A stretch of DNA of 64,000 bases, from the NCBI GenBank assembly GCA_024699855.1, contig JAMPIQ010000001.1, forward strand, positions 16,058,001 through 16,122,000. Reading direction: 5' to 3'. Source of the stretch: Aphelenchoides besseyi. Lineage: Eukaryota > Nematoda > Chromadorea > Rhabditida > Aphelenchoididae. Shown here piece by piece: positions 11,581-22,382 of the stretch. Within the stretch, counting starts at the first letter, position 1; each line of letters starts with the position of its first letter. The notes under the pieces were generated by a model, which was not told the origin of the DNA, ran no database searches, and saw only the letters and a program-made list of their open reading frames with translations. Position numbers and translations under genes: made by a program.

Positions 11581-12620
11581 GGAAAACGGGAACCGAAATT
11601 GTAGCTGTCATTTCCGAAAAATTAACAGAATTTCTTATAGCTGCATCTTTGGTAAATTAATTTTCATCGGATTCGTAGATGAAGTCGTCCACATTTAAGA
11701 GAGCAGATATAGAGCCATAGTGTTCGATAACCACGGTTATATATGCGCAAACATGGCACAAGGCCAAATACTCTGCATCATCAAAGAGTTGGTCGCAATT
11801 TAAATCAACTGCACGTCTTTCCTTTACTTCAGCTCTATGGCCAAAGTTTGGTAGCCAAAGAAATCCATTACCGTGATGTTTGTTGAGAATTCACTAAAAT
11901 TGAAGACTTTGTTACTGGTAATAAACAAAAATTGCACGTGGAAACGGCTTTTGTTTGTTACGATTGGTTTGAAAGCCGCTTATGTTTTTTACGATTGTTT
12001 TAAAAGCCGCTCACTAACAAAAAATGGCGCTGTTTTGTGTTTTAAAAGTGATCGGTGGAAAATGCTTTTTGTCTTCAGCACAGCTTTCTCTGTACTTTTC
12101 TTCTATGAACATGAACGCCTTATTTAGCTTATGTGAAGAGAGAGTCGTTTAAAGTTGTTGTTTTCCGGCTGCCATTGTTGTATCCGGATCGTCCCAAATT
12201 AATCGAACGCACGAAAAAGATGTTTACCCTCAAACTTGATGTAATAAACCGAACAAACGGTTATCACGCCCACGGAGAAGCGATCAAGCAAAAATAAAAC
12301 AATAAACCAATACCAATTAACGAAACCAAAAAGGCAGAAAAAGTTAGAGGCCAATGGAAACAAATGAACGGCGAAAACAACTCAAAAAGGCAACACCGCC
12401 GCTCAACGGCACAACACACGAAACGGCCGCCAAACTACAAACAAATGTGAAAGCGGCCTACCGGCCACCAAATAAACAATCGGTGTGGGACAAGATGTGG
12501 AGTCCACGGCTAATTTCCTCGTGATCGACGCGACATCATCAAATTAATTCTCCATTAGTTTATTGTTCATAATTTAATTTTAATTACAGAAACTCAACGT
12601 TTTAACGCATCGACAGGACA
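11581..12620. other. interval without a supported gene
   Basis: AT-rich sequence with short frames only. At 11930-12010 the phrase 'ttgtttgttacgattg' recurs in altered form, a small local duplication. Bases 12180-12480 are A-rich on the plus strand and hold no open frame. Confidence 0.4.
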
Positions 12621-12714
12621 ATGAGTACTCAAACGATGAATGACGAATCGTCCAACGTTCCGGTGGATGTTCTGACTGAAGATACGATGTGTTCGGTTAC
12701 GAGGCAACTGTTAG
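12621..12714 (+). CDS. candidate first exon of an unidentified gene
   Basis: An ATG at 12621 follows an ATTACAG acceptor by about 30 bp and opens MSTQTMNDESSNVPVDVLTE..RQLL, ending at a GTAATA donor at 12715. It looks like a hydrophilic N-terminus. No continuing exon is convincing before the Tc1 fragment at 12.85 kb, so this could be the stump of a host gene invaded by transposons or a chance frame. Confidence 0.3.
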
Positions 12715-12854
12715 GTAATAAAAGCCGAGTTTTTATTCACTAGAGAGTCCAATTACAATAATATAGGGGACGGCGGGAAAAACAGTGATCGTAGCTGAGG
12801 GTCGAATTAAGGATAAAAACTGAACCCACAGCGGAGAGAAAGTTAAACGTTGTG

Positions 12855-13160
12855 TTAGTCAACGCCCATCGTGTTGAGAATAGTTCGACGAAAAACAGTC
12901 AAATTGAGTTTGTTTTTGATCGTCGTAGATATCACCCTCTCACCACGTTGAACAGAAGTTCGAATTTTTCGCTTCATTTGACGAATTGCTCGATCCAAAA
13001 TTACTCGTGGACTTCCCATTGGCTTCGGCAGTGTATCTTGGATGATCTTTCGCACAGTAAATCGTGTTACTTCCATCTTCCGCGCGATCTCGTTTATCGT
13101 TGACTTTTCGTTGAATATGCGCAAAATTTCAATTCGCTTTTCCTCCGGAATAATTCTAAA
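12855..13160 (-). pseudogene. Tc1-like transposase N-terminal (HTH) fragment
   Basis: The minus-strand frame reads IIPEEKRIEILRIFN, then INEIARKMEVTRFTVRKII (first helix-turn-helix) and VQRGERVISTTIKNKLNLTV (second HTH), stopping after NTMGVD. These are the paired DNA-binding domains of Tc1 transposases. The catalytic domain is absent downstream, so the copy is truncated. Confidence 0.75.
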
Positions 13161-13162
13161 TG

Positions 13163-13185
13163 GTCCTAAACATATTAGAATTACT
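13163..13185 (+). repeat. short direct repeat, copy 1
   Basis: GTCCTAAACATATTA followed by G-AATTACT; matches 13613-13635 with one mismatch. In frame it reads GPKHI, close to the DPKHT block of Tc1 transposases, so both copies may be plus-strand transposase debris. Confidence 0.6.
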
Positions 13186-13612
13186 CAACCACACCAAACT
13201 AAAATACTTCCCGCCACTATAAGCTCGAGAAAAAAATACACGGTCTCAATAATTTACTGCAAATTCCGAATCCGAGACTTTGATCATTGTATACAAAAAA
13301 GTGCCGAAAAAATTTACCTTCTGCGGCATCTGAATTCTATACATTTTGTTCTCTTATTGAAGAAGGCTAAAGAAAAATGGTGTACACATTGATGTTAACG
13401 GTTTAACTTACTGTTCCGATATTCTTTGGTTGAGATGTAACGTTTTTGGACATAAGTTGAACTTCTTCCGATTTACGAAACAGCAAATTTATAACAAAAA
13501 TTTATTTCAGTTATACCAACAAACATTTAGCTTCTAAATGTGGTTGCAGCTGAGGAGGAACAGTTTACTGACTATTTCGCCGTTATTATCCTTTTTCTTG
13601 TCATTGTAACTA

Positions 13613-13635
13613 GTCCTAAACATATTAAAATTACT
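13613..13635 (+). repeat. short direct repeat, copy 2
   Basis: Second copy of the 23-bp repeat at 13163-13185, reading SPKHI in the same register. Confidence 0.6.
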
Positions 13636-13699
13636 TGAACTCATGATGAAACAACAAACCTTCAAAAAGTAACAGAGAAATCGACTAATAAAACAACCT

Positions 13700-13806
13700 G
13701 GTCAATACTTTTGTCCAGACAAAAATGAAAACATACAAATTTCAGAAAATTCCATTCATTAATAACCGAGAAAACAGTGTGGTCAATAGTTTTGTCCAGC
13801 AGCGTA
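13700..13806 (+). repeat. Tc1-like terminal-repeat debris
   Basis: Two occurrences of 'ggtcaata(c/g)ttttgtccag' at about 13700 and 13781, the second ending CCAGCAGCGTA. The same CCAGCAGTGTA end is seen at 19411. These look like outer ends of Tc1-family elements. Confidence 0.55.
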
Positions 13807-15600
13807 ACTTGAAGAACACCGCAAAGAAAAGACCATTTATCTTAGGCACGGAATTTAAGGAAGTTTGTTCGGTCTTCAATCAACTGGCGAATTCGCGAAT
13901 TAAATCGTTCCATCTCCATCAACAAATCCTGCAAATAACTCTTGTAAGAGTCGCCAATTCAGTGTCCGTAACTTGTGATGCCGTTGGCAATCTCGAATAT
14001 CGCTTGTATGATTGACGCGATTTGCAGTCAAGCATGATCGATATCGCCATTCCCTTAAAGTAACAGTCAACTATTTCAGACTTGTTGACTCTTCAAATCC
14101 TTCGAGCCGCGCGAGGAGTTAGCGTGGTACTCGGAATTTCTAAGCGGTTGGCCAACTCTTAGAACACGAACGTTAAGGAACGAGACTCAAACAGCGTTTT
14201 GTTGCAAAGCTCTCTTTTTACCGTCAGATATTTGATTCGTCATTGGTCATCGTAAACTTTGGTGGTCATTTTGGACGTTTTCATGTACGCGATTAGTACT
14301 CCAGCGATATCCACCTGATGTCGTGTTCGCTCGATTTTGATCGTTCCTCTAAAAAGCAAACCGTTTGTTACCAATCATTGCGCATTTTCTTACCTTTTGT
14401 TAATGTCCCAAAATCCTTTTTCGTACATGATTTCCACTTTGATCTGGTATATGTTGGAGTTTGATTTGCTGTAACTTAAAGTAAGTATTTTTCGTTGCCA
14501 CTGACTTACCGAAACTTGATGCCGCCACACAGAATTCCAGTAGCCGATTGCACGGCTTTCGTTGAAATCACGGAACTCGTCCGACCACCAGTGCCGACTA
14601 TAAAGCCCAAAATTGCAAAGTCTAAACGGAGTATTAGAAATGTCTAATTGGATTCATTATTACCGCGAAGATCTTCGTAACATTGTGGCGGATGTTTCAG
14701 TAGCGAGTAGTTAAAACCCTCCTTTGTGAATGCCCAGAGTTTCGATGTTCAAACGGAACCGATTAATCGTTTTCGGCAATGTCTTTGTCCATTTGTGCAC
14801 GTGGCAAACGGCAGTTGTGCATGTACACCGGTGGGTCATGAAACTAAACCTATAAACGTGTCGTAAAGTAAATTTCTCAGAATTTCCCGAACTCACCAGC
14901 ACTCGTTAGAAAATCAAAAGCTGTGTCTTCGTCGCGTTTAAAATTCGCACTTTTTGCTCGACGATTGTACCTTCACTGTTGCATGTGTAATAAAATTCCC
15001 GTAACGTTCGCTCGAACAAGATGTAGAACCAAAATTGTATAATCGATTGTTCAGCTGCTTGAGTGTTCGTCATTGTGCGCCATCAATCCTTGACTCCGTT
15101 CACATAAGTGAAACAAATCCATTTGTATGCTACTCTGATCATGCCTTCGTAAGTCGCGATCGAGTACATCGGAATGTCAAACTGTTTTTTACGAGCAGTT
15201 TGACATACGTCTGAAACATACTGTAGTTCATATAGATTTCCTTTCGACTTAGTTTTATCTCATCCAATCATCGTGTAGAAAATGAGAAGTACATCCGATT
15301 CCCGGCGATTCCATTCTGCGTTCCAAAAAAATGCCCGGTATGTCCGTAAACATGGTTCCAAAATGTTGCGTTTATTCTAATTGTCAACTGCTGTCTGAGA
15401 AGCAATCAGTAATTGTTCTGTATCAGGAGAAAGCGGTTATACGACAGAATTCACAAACAAAACAATAGACTTCAGCCATTCGACCTACTTTCCTTCCTAA
15501 TCTCCCGCAACCAGTAGGCACATATCCGTCCCTCAAACAGATTTCTGTTTACCCACAAGTTCACGGAATGTTCACAATCGAATTCGCAGACGTTTGCTCG
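13807..15600 (-). pseudogene. degenerate minus-strand transposon coding debris
   Basis: Minus-strand coding-like pieces are separated by stops and by intron-like GTAAG/TTTTAG signals. Examples are SDVCQTARKKQFDIPMYSIA and IRVAYKWICFTYVNGVKD near 15.1-15.2 kb, FWFYILFERTLREFYYTCN near 15.0 kb, MYEKGFWDINKR then GTIKIERTRHQVDIAGVLI near 14.3-14.4 kb, and ELANRLEIPSTTLTPRAARR near 14.1 kb. The last resembles a Tc1-type HTH. I cannot name the source of the other pieces; they may derive from more than one element. Confidence 0.4.
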
Positions 15601-15806
15601 TTCTCATTATCGTAACATTTCACTGGCCAGAAGAACCGTCAATCTAAATTAGCTTCTCATTCCGAACATTAGAATAACACGTAGTATTTATCTATTGGTT
15701 TCGACTTAATTCGTCTATTCTAATCTCACATAAAAACAACAATATTGGCAAATTGCTCAAAAAGAAATTTCAGCTCTAGACATATCCAAATCCGCGATTC
15801 AATGTT

Positions 15807-16313
15807 GTGAAAACATTTGGAAGGTTCAGTCCTAGGCGACTCATGATATTCGAATCGAAGATGGCTACATACTCCGTACGTAAATCCAGGCACAGAAGTC
15901 GAAGAACGGTAATTCGGCACTTTCTACGTTTGTTAATAGTATATTTCAGGTACAATCATGAGTTGTGTGCAACTCGCGTTTTGATTGAAGACTTTTTTGG
16001 GCGATGAAAACGACGATTTCATGCACTTCATGCGGAACCGCGCTTAAAACTGTAGTTTGCTCCAACATTGATAATCGCTTGCGCTGTACTTCACAACATA
16101 GCTATCAAGCTCAATCAACAGAATTTTGACGACGAAGATTTCGAAGTTCCACATTTAAGCTTTGAAAACAACTCAAAAAACCGAATCGATGCAAACGGGT
16201 ACCGCGATTTGATTTTCAACGGCCTTTCTTGTAATAAACTCTTTATTGAACGACAAGTTCGACGTTATAACTTTTCCATTCATACATCAACTGCTCGAGA
16301 CGCTTTTTCATAG
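15807..16313 (+). pseudogene. PIF/Harbinger transposase remnant (HARBI1-like C-terminus)
   Basis: The plus strand reads RYNHELCATRVLIEDFFGR, then a TGA where the family has Trp, then KRRFHALHAEPRLKL, a TAG, and FAPTLIIACAVLHNIAIKLN. This is the HARBI1-type C-terminal catalytic region (FGRWKRRF, then ACAVLHNI). The upstream stretch MIFESKMATYSV may match the family's SMIFESS region in another frame. Two stops in highly conserved positions make it non-functional. Confidence 0.8.
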
Positions 16314-17007
16314 AACTCCGTTTCAACTAAAAGCTTCTTCTTCTCCAGTTCCAAAACTTCGGCCTGTAGTTTGAGTACATCACGTTGATTGATAACCGAG
16401 ACTTTAGAACGTTTTGGCGTATGATGAGCTTCTGTTCAGTGTCAACGTTTGGCCGTTTTCTTCAATTGTTTGGACAAACTTTCTTCTTGACTCGGCTCTA
16501 TGTTCGAGATTTGTGCGACTGAAACGCAAGATATAAACGAAATTGTAACATTCATCAACTTGCAACTTCGGTCTTTGTTTCGCGCACTGCTGTCTTTGTC
16601 TTCGAGCACCAAAACGTCGCTCTCTTGATCGAAGTTGACATACGTTGTGCGACTCGTCTCTTTCTAAAATTATAGAAACTCCGATGTAAGTTAAACTTAC
16701 CGTTACAAAGAAATGTTGTTTGAAATCACATCTGTTTCCTCTCCACTAAGTACTTCTTAGAAGCTATGACTTGAAGAATAGAGATTTTGGACAATACCAA
16801 TCGCTGTATTGCTCGTTTCAAGTGATAGACCACCGCCGGTTCCTGCTTTCGATTTCCTTCGGCAGCTGTTGCTGTTTTCGCCTTTCGCTTAAGAGCCTTG
16901 TGTTTTACTTTAACTTGGGCCGCGGATAAGGTTGTTCGAAATTCCGAGTTCATAATCTCGACTAACTCTGCCCATGCCGATTTACTCGTCGAGTTTGATT
17001 GTGTGGT
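16280..17007 (-). pseudogene. Harbinger-associated SANT/Myb-like protein, decaying
   Basis: A minus-strand exon from the acceptor at 17007 to a stop at 16726 reads SKSAWAELVEIMNSEF and LSAAQVKVKHKALKRKAK, the pattern of the Myb/SANT-like DNA-binding domain found in the second gene of PIF/Harbinger elements. Farther along, 16430-16280 reads KRSKVSVINQRDVLKLQAEV and LELEKKKLLVETEFYEKA, a typical C-terminal coiled coil for the same protein, separated by non-coding sequence. It is convergent with, and slightly overlaps, the transposase remnant. That is the usual two-gene layout of such an element. Confidence 0.65.
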
Positions 17008-17297
17008 CTACGAATTCGGATGTAGTTCGGAATGTTTGTCTTGACGAATGTCGACTTAAAAAGGTGATTGACAATGACGATCTTACAAGGGAAGTGCACG
17101 AATACCCGGTGGGATTACTGGATGTGGTATAGTGCATTCGATTCAGGACGAAGAGTTGGACCAACTTTTTTTGTCTTTTGGTTCTCGATTTTGTTTAATG
17201 AGTTAAAGAATCGGCAGTAACAATGGAGACGATTATTTACTACAAAATGGGAAAAACAAGAAAAATTGTTAGTATTTAAAAATCGTAATGTCAATCT

Positions 17298-18549
17298 TTG
17301 TCCGAAAGGTATTGCCTCGAGGTCCAGACGCTCTTATCTGGCCTCTTCGGCAGAATAAATGGGACGATTAGCACAACTAGTTATAACGTCGATCGAATAA
17401 GGAAAAACTGTCGCGCGGGCGCTAAGCGGCTCTTTTATGTCGGCCAGAGAGGGCGGGAAAGATCCGCGATCGCACGGACAAGTTCGAAAAATGAAAGCTT
17501 GACGATCGCATTCCTCATTGCAGTCCCGCACAACGTCAGTTGGGAAGCAGAACTCGGTAAGTGTGAGAAACGGTCGATCGGTAAGTCAATGTATCCAATT
17601 CTTCTCCAACCGTATTCCAAAATTGCTTGTACATCGAATGACAGAATTGACGGTACACCAGCTCCTGTATTCGATTTCTTCCAATGACGATTTTCGTATA
17701 AATGCGGATTTAGCCGAATTCTTCCGATCAAACGACGAAGATCAACATGTTCGTTTCAATCGACGGGTTCTTTCTGAAGGAATTGTAACAACGGACGATG
17801 CGATCAATTGGGCGGTAAACGAGCAAATGATATCTTCTGAAATGGTTTGCTCGGAGGTCAACTCGCGATGTCTATCAAAACTGGAGGACGAGTTGGACTA
17901 TCTGGATCGTTCGTCTGCAAAAAGTGAGCGTGTTCGAAGCGTGACAAGGAGGTTACGCGCACAAAAACAGGTGGTTCTATCAAGTTCGTTTGTCGCCGCA
18001 GATCGTTGATGTATCCATTCGCTCGAAATGGATTGTACACAACCGCAAGACTTGAAGCTCTTACCGATGATTTCTTCTAGGGAAAGTTAACTCGTAAACT
18101 CTCGAATGTAAATCTTCTGTTATCATTGTTATTTTTAGTTCTTTTTGCAGAATACAATGGCCGATTGGTTTGGATTCAGTCGCGCGATTGTCTTCAACAA
18201 ATATGATGCGATCGTCCATCACTCGGACAAAATCGCAAGACCGGGCGCTATCGTCCAAATTGATGAGACTAAAGTTGGCAATTGGAAGTATAATAGAGGC
18301 AAACGAGTTCATGGCCATTGGTTGATGGAGCGATCGGCGATGAAAGCGCTGACTTGCAGATTGAAATGTGCGAAATTACGGAGGAGCGACCGGAAGGATC
18401 TCGAACTGCAGAATCTCTCATTCCGTTCATCCAAAAACATCGAAATTGGCTCAATCATTCGAACTGACATGTGGAGAGGTTATAATCAGCTAAGCGATTT
18501 GGGATACGTTCATGAAGTTGTAAATGAATCTGAAGCTTTGCAAAATTGA
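17298..18549 (+). pseudogene. Merlin/IS1016-type (ISXO2-like DDE) transposase, probably decayed
   Basis: The second frame (18145-18549) contains an ISXO2-like catalytic domain: IVQIDETKVGNWKYNRGKR (first Asp/Glu region), GHWLMERSAMK, and IIRTDMWRGYNQLSDLGYVH (second Asp, with the family WxxY and LGY pattern). The frame at 17518-18009 (INADLAEFFRSNDEDQHVRF and following) is in the expected N-terminal position. It is joined to the catalytic part by an unresolved stretch containing TTTTTGCAG before ATACAATGG. After VNESEALQN the frame stops, and NHSDTENVFYKSRAN resumes beyond a TTTCAG. Coding is fragmentary; Merlin elements carry only this gene. Confidence 0.7.
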
Positions 18550-18655
18550 TTACTCGTAGTTTCAGATGAATCATTCGGATACCGAAAATGTCTTTTACAA
18601 GAGCCGAGCAAATACAAAAATCAAGAAATAGGGCCAAAATAAGTATTTCGAGGGA

Positions 18656-19186
18656 TCAACTTATGTAATCTCGCAATGACGCGACACCATCGCAAAATTC
18701 GGAAAGATGAGTTCGCGAATATTGCGGACGAAGTCGGCGGCTAGTTGTTCGGGAACGTAGAGAATGACGGCTGACAATTCGACTTGATACTTCCAATGTT
18801 TGAATCCAGCGAATCAAAGCGATGAACGATGGAACTTGGAATTTCAAGTTACTAGCCATTGATTGTAGATCAGCATCGTGTAGAGTGGTTCTTCGTTCTG
18901 TTTTGTCGGAAACTTGATGTCTCAATCGTCCTGACAGGACGTTAAGTTTGTTTCGTCTGTTGATGCATCGTTCTTCGTCTTTTTCGAACTTTCGCAAAGT
19001 TTTCAGGTTATCGTCAGTCTGGACGAAAAGATGTTGCGTTGTCGTCGAGCTTAATGAACGATATCGTTTGTTGGTCGGCCGATTGTACGCAAGAACTTCA
19101 CATACACGTTCCACTTCAACAAAATTCGATTCAAAAAACTGAACCGAATTTGAATGGGCAGGATCAAGAGATGCGCCGAAAATCAA
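18656..19186 (-). CDS. unrecognised open frame inside the transposon-rich tract
   Basis: An open minus-strand frame of about 176 codons without an ATG at its 5' end, containing FFESNFVEVERVCEVLAYN, FEKDEERCINRRNKLNV and MASNLKFQVPSFIALIRWI. The central part is charged and helical. It lies between the Merlin remnant and a Tc1-like end, and may be the second protein of an element or an exon of a captured gene. I do not recognise a family. Confidence 0.35.
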   Translation of the reverse strand: MIFGASLDPAHSNSVQFFESNFVEVERVCEVLAYNRPTNKRYRSLSSTTTQHLFVQTDDNLKTLRKFEKDEERCINRRNKLNVLSGRLRHQVSDKTERRTTLHDADLQSMASNLKFQVPSFIALIRWIQTLEVSSRIVSRHSLRSRTTSRRLRPQYSRTHLSEFCDGVASLRDYIS

Positions 19187-19380
19187 TCAAAACAATAGAA
19201 ACAAATCGAAAGCACTTCCTTGCTTGTTAAACACCTTGTCGTCTGCTGCTTCGAAATCGGTTGGCCATGAAAAAAGTTATAAGCCTTTCAAACGTTCCAC
19301 ATTCTCTGGGATACCTGTACTATTGACGAATTATTGTTACAAATTTTAGTTTAATCCATTAACAGGAAAATAGTGAAACT

Positions 19381-19411
19381 GACTGGACAGAAACTTTTGT
19401 CCAGCAGTGTA
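19381..19411 (+). repeat. Tc1-like element end with internal inverted repeat
   Basis: GACTGGACAGAAACTTTTGT followed by CCAGCAGTGTA. CTGGACA and TGTCCAG form an internal inverted repeat, and the sequence ends in TA as expected for a Tc1/mariner terminus. Confidence 0.65.
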
Positions 19412-20286
19412 CATGATCTAGTTAAATCTATTAGTCAACATGATTTATTGATTAGTTAGCATGCAACAATTGATATGATCGAATCATCAGATCAGCATCG
19501 GAGAAAACTGGCGGTCAACAGTATTTCGATTGCCCAATCTTCTTCGATGTCAAATTCTGGGATTCTGAACCTAAAAATAAGCTTATAAATGAAAACATAG
19601 CTATGAGATGTCAAATAAGTTTTCCGTTTTTAAACTTTTTTAAAGATCTTTTTGCCAACATGCAAGCATACTGTTCAGCAAGTATGAATTGCTGTGCTTA
19701 TCAAGTCGAGTTCAAACACTTCTTGAAAGCGAATTTTGCTGTTGAGATGAAAACTTCCGGCGCAGTTATACCCAACCCTTGATGTTTACATTGTCGTTAA
19801 ATTAAAAGGCCTAATTCTTATCACTTCCAGTGACATTTCTTGCACGGATCTTGCTGCGTTCAAAAATCAGTCGTCGAAGTTAAGCTTCGGTTGACAATTT
19901 TTCCCCCAAGTCAACCAACTTAAGAGACAGTAAACTAGGCTCTTTTCAATGACTTCCAATCAAATACAAAGGGTAATGAGTAGTTTGTTGACTAGGCTTA
20001 AGAATGACACTAAATTTGAAAGCCGGTCTGCGCGCATGTTTTGTGACGAGAACAAAACACTTGTCTTCATCAACTTTTACAGTACGTCTGCTTTTTGGCT
20101 GATATTCAAAATATAGTTCACATTTTCTCAAGTATAAATGTTGCTAATAAAACAACGAAAAATAACAGTTCTACTGACTACAGAGTTCCATAGTTTGCAA
20201 AACGTCTTAATTGCAGAACAACCTAGCCTGTATTCACGATATTCAAAACCTCCACAATAGGAAGTGATTAAACACGATTTATTTAG
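19412..20286. other. intergenic interval without a gene
   Basis: AT-rich; only short frames (61 codons at most). It marks the edge of the transposon tract. Confidence 0.5.
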
Positions 20287-20722
20287 CTATTTTGTGGGCG
20301 TTTTTCGATTTGTATAAATAGGCTGCTGGCTGAGGAAATGATCTTTGTATATAGCACAAATCGAACCTAACACGGTTATCTGTTCTAAAGGAAACTTATT
20401 TGCCAACCTGATATCCGACTTACCAGTTTTCATCATGACGAGCGTAGTAGCACCAATAATCGCAAGCACATTGCAAGGCTTTTGAGCTGATCTCCTTGAA
20501 CTCGATCTCAGCCACTTCGTCATCATCATAGATCATGAAATCACTCAACATGTTCTTGATGGTTTCCGATCGATCCACAACATAACAGCGACGAATGTAA
20601 AATTCATGCCCGTCTTCCGAAATGAGCTTGATGTGGGTAGATTTAGAACCACAAATGGTAAATCTCTCGCGACGCACCGGAGTGGTGGTTGCGGACGATG
20701 GTTCCTTTTCTTCGTCGGGCAT
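20287..20722 (-). CDS. Elongin C-like (SKP1/BTB fold) protein with a disrupted C-terminus
   Basis: The ATG at 20722 opens a frame with STHIKLISEDGHEFYIRR, SETIKNMLSDFM and EVAEIEFKEISSKALQCACD. This is the Elongin C pattern (human VKLISSDGHEF, TIKAMLSG, VNFREIPS). Elongin C bridges BC-box proteins to cullin 2/5 ligases. The frame ends YYARHDENW-stop. In another frame directly downstream comes LANKFPLEQITVLGSICAIY, which aligns with the family's final helices (human FPIAPEIALELLMAANF). The two parts are separated by exactly 16 nt, gtaagtcggatatcag, which begins GTAAGT and ends CAG. Using the better-looking 39-nt intron (to cctttag) gives an immediate stop instead. So this is either a C-terminally truncated paralogue, a frameshifted pseudogene, a sequence error or an ultra-short intron. 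The divergent N-terminus suggests a paralogue of the canonical gene. Confidence 0.75.
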
Positions 20723-20867
20723 TTGTGAGCGCGTAGTGCAGATCTTAATGTGTCTCTTCGCGCTTTTAAAGGATCCATGTAACAGAGATCGTGGAAATTT
20801 TCCAGCCCACGCGTTATGTTTCCAGCCCAGCTGTTATGTTTCGAGGCCAAGCGTTAGGTTTGAATGA

Positions 20868-21481
20868 CTACGAGGACAGTCAGAGGGTGGGACTACTTCC
20901 TACTGCAACCGAGTTACGACATAAAATGTTATTCGGACTTACGGCTGATGCTCCAATCATCCAATCAGTTGGTGACGGCAGCTGTAAACGCTTAAGAAAA
21001 GCTCGATAAGATCACCAGAAGACGTAATTAAACGCGTAATATACAGTAAAAGTTTTCGAAAGTCATGATCGCAAAATTAATCACAAGTCGGCATTTTTAT
21101 TTGTAACTTGTAGAATATAAAAGCAACTGCATTAATACGTGGCTGTTATTTTATAACAAACCCTTCATTTTTTAGCTACCATGCTTAATCCCAAATTTCT
21201 TGATTTCAACGAAACGCTCGCATTGCATATCTCGAAACATCTCTTAACTCACTTGTATAGATACCTGTTGTTTTCTTCTTATGCTAATCCCGGTTCTCTA
21301 CTACCTTCCAAAGTACTTCCATGGCATTGTAATTAGGCGATTCAGAAGTTGATCAGATGAATACAAGTAGTCAAATAAATGTCTCGTTAAACCGATGCAA
21401 ATTAGTGATTCGTTGGTGTTTTCATTGTTCGGTTAATTTACAAACCAAACAGTTAGCTCTACGACAAAAAGAGTCAACTAA
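20868..21481. other. intergenic interval without a gene
   Basis: A plus-strand frame at 20791-21009 overlaps the 5' flank of the Elongin C-like gene but has no family features. The rest is AT-rich. Confidence 0.4.
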
Positions 21482-21868
21482 ATGAACGGCAAAGTCAAAG
21501 GAAAGAATCCGTCGGTTGATCGTGGAGCGTCCAACAACCAAACGGTAAACGAGAAGCCGTCCAAACCAGGAGTAAGATCGCACTGTTTTTTACTTTCAAC
21601 ATTTCAGGTCAAATCAGCAGATGAAAACAAAACAAAGTCGACGACTTCTGTGGCTGTGAACAGTAAGTAAAATCGTTCATTTGATTTGAAAACATGTTCG
21701 ATTTTAGCCACTCAATCGGAACCTAAAAGTCAAAGGTGTCAATGTGATTACTTGGGTGTTGGAAGTATTTCACTGCTCGTGATTAACGTTTTTGTTCTTT
21801 TCGCAGCTTTTTTCGTCTTTCCGTATCTTCTGTACATCGAACAAAAACATCAAGAGCTTTCCGTTTGA
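21482..21868 (+). CDS. small single-pass membrane protein, unrecognised
   Basis: Exons 21482-21571, 21608-21662 and 21708-21868 join in phase to about 101 residues. The first half is polar and basic (MNGKVKGKNPSVDRG); the second has RCQCDYLGVGSISLLVIN running into one hydrophobic helix (VFVLFAAFFVFPYLLYI) and a short EQKHQELSV tail. There is no signal peptide, so the N-terminus is likely cytosolic (type II or tail-anchored-like). Both introns are 36-45 nt with clean signals, which supports a real gene. Function unknown. Confidence 0.7.
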
Positions 21869-22382
21869 ATTAATCCAATTGATCAGCCATCTTCATCAAT
21901 AAACAAAATCGAATGTTTGGTTCTTAATTAGCCGGACAATTAGCTACCGAACATCTTAAGGTCATCAAAAACATATTCATCAGCTTAATTAGTTTGTTCG
22001 ATTGGTTGTGATTCAATGGCCTTCATTGTCTACCCTCCTACGAATTGCCGTTTACTGTTCGCCGCTTCGTAGTCTCGTCGACACACACCGCGCTTTTCGT
22101 CTGCGATTGAATGCACTGAAAAGAGACGCACTCACAATTTTTGACCACAGAGAGACGCTCTGCATGGGAACGAAACACTGGTCGGTTCTCTGCTCTTCGA
22201 CGGCGTCCGCGATTTTTTCTAAGTCCCGACTCGTGTATTGACGCGCTCGGACTTTGTGCGTTTTTCTCGTTCGTCTGCTCTTCGTCTTATTTCCAACTCA
22301 TTGACTGAAAATTTCTCTCAAATTCCCAATCGATTTCATTGCTTCGTATCTAATCGTCTACGTTTAAGAATCTTCGGCTCAG

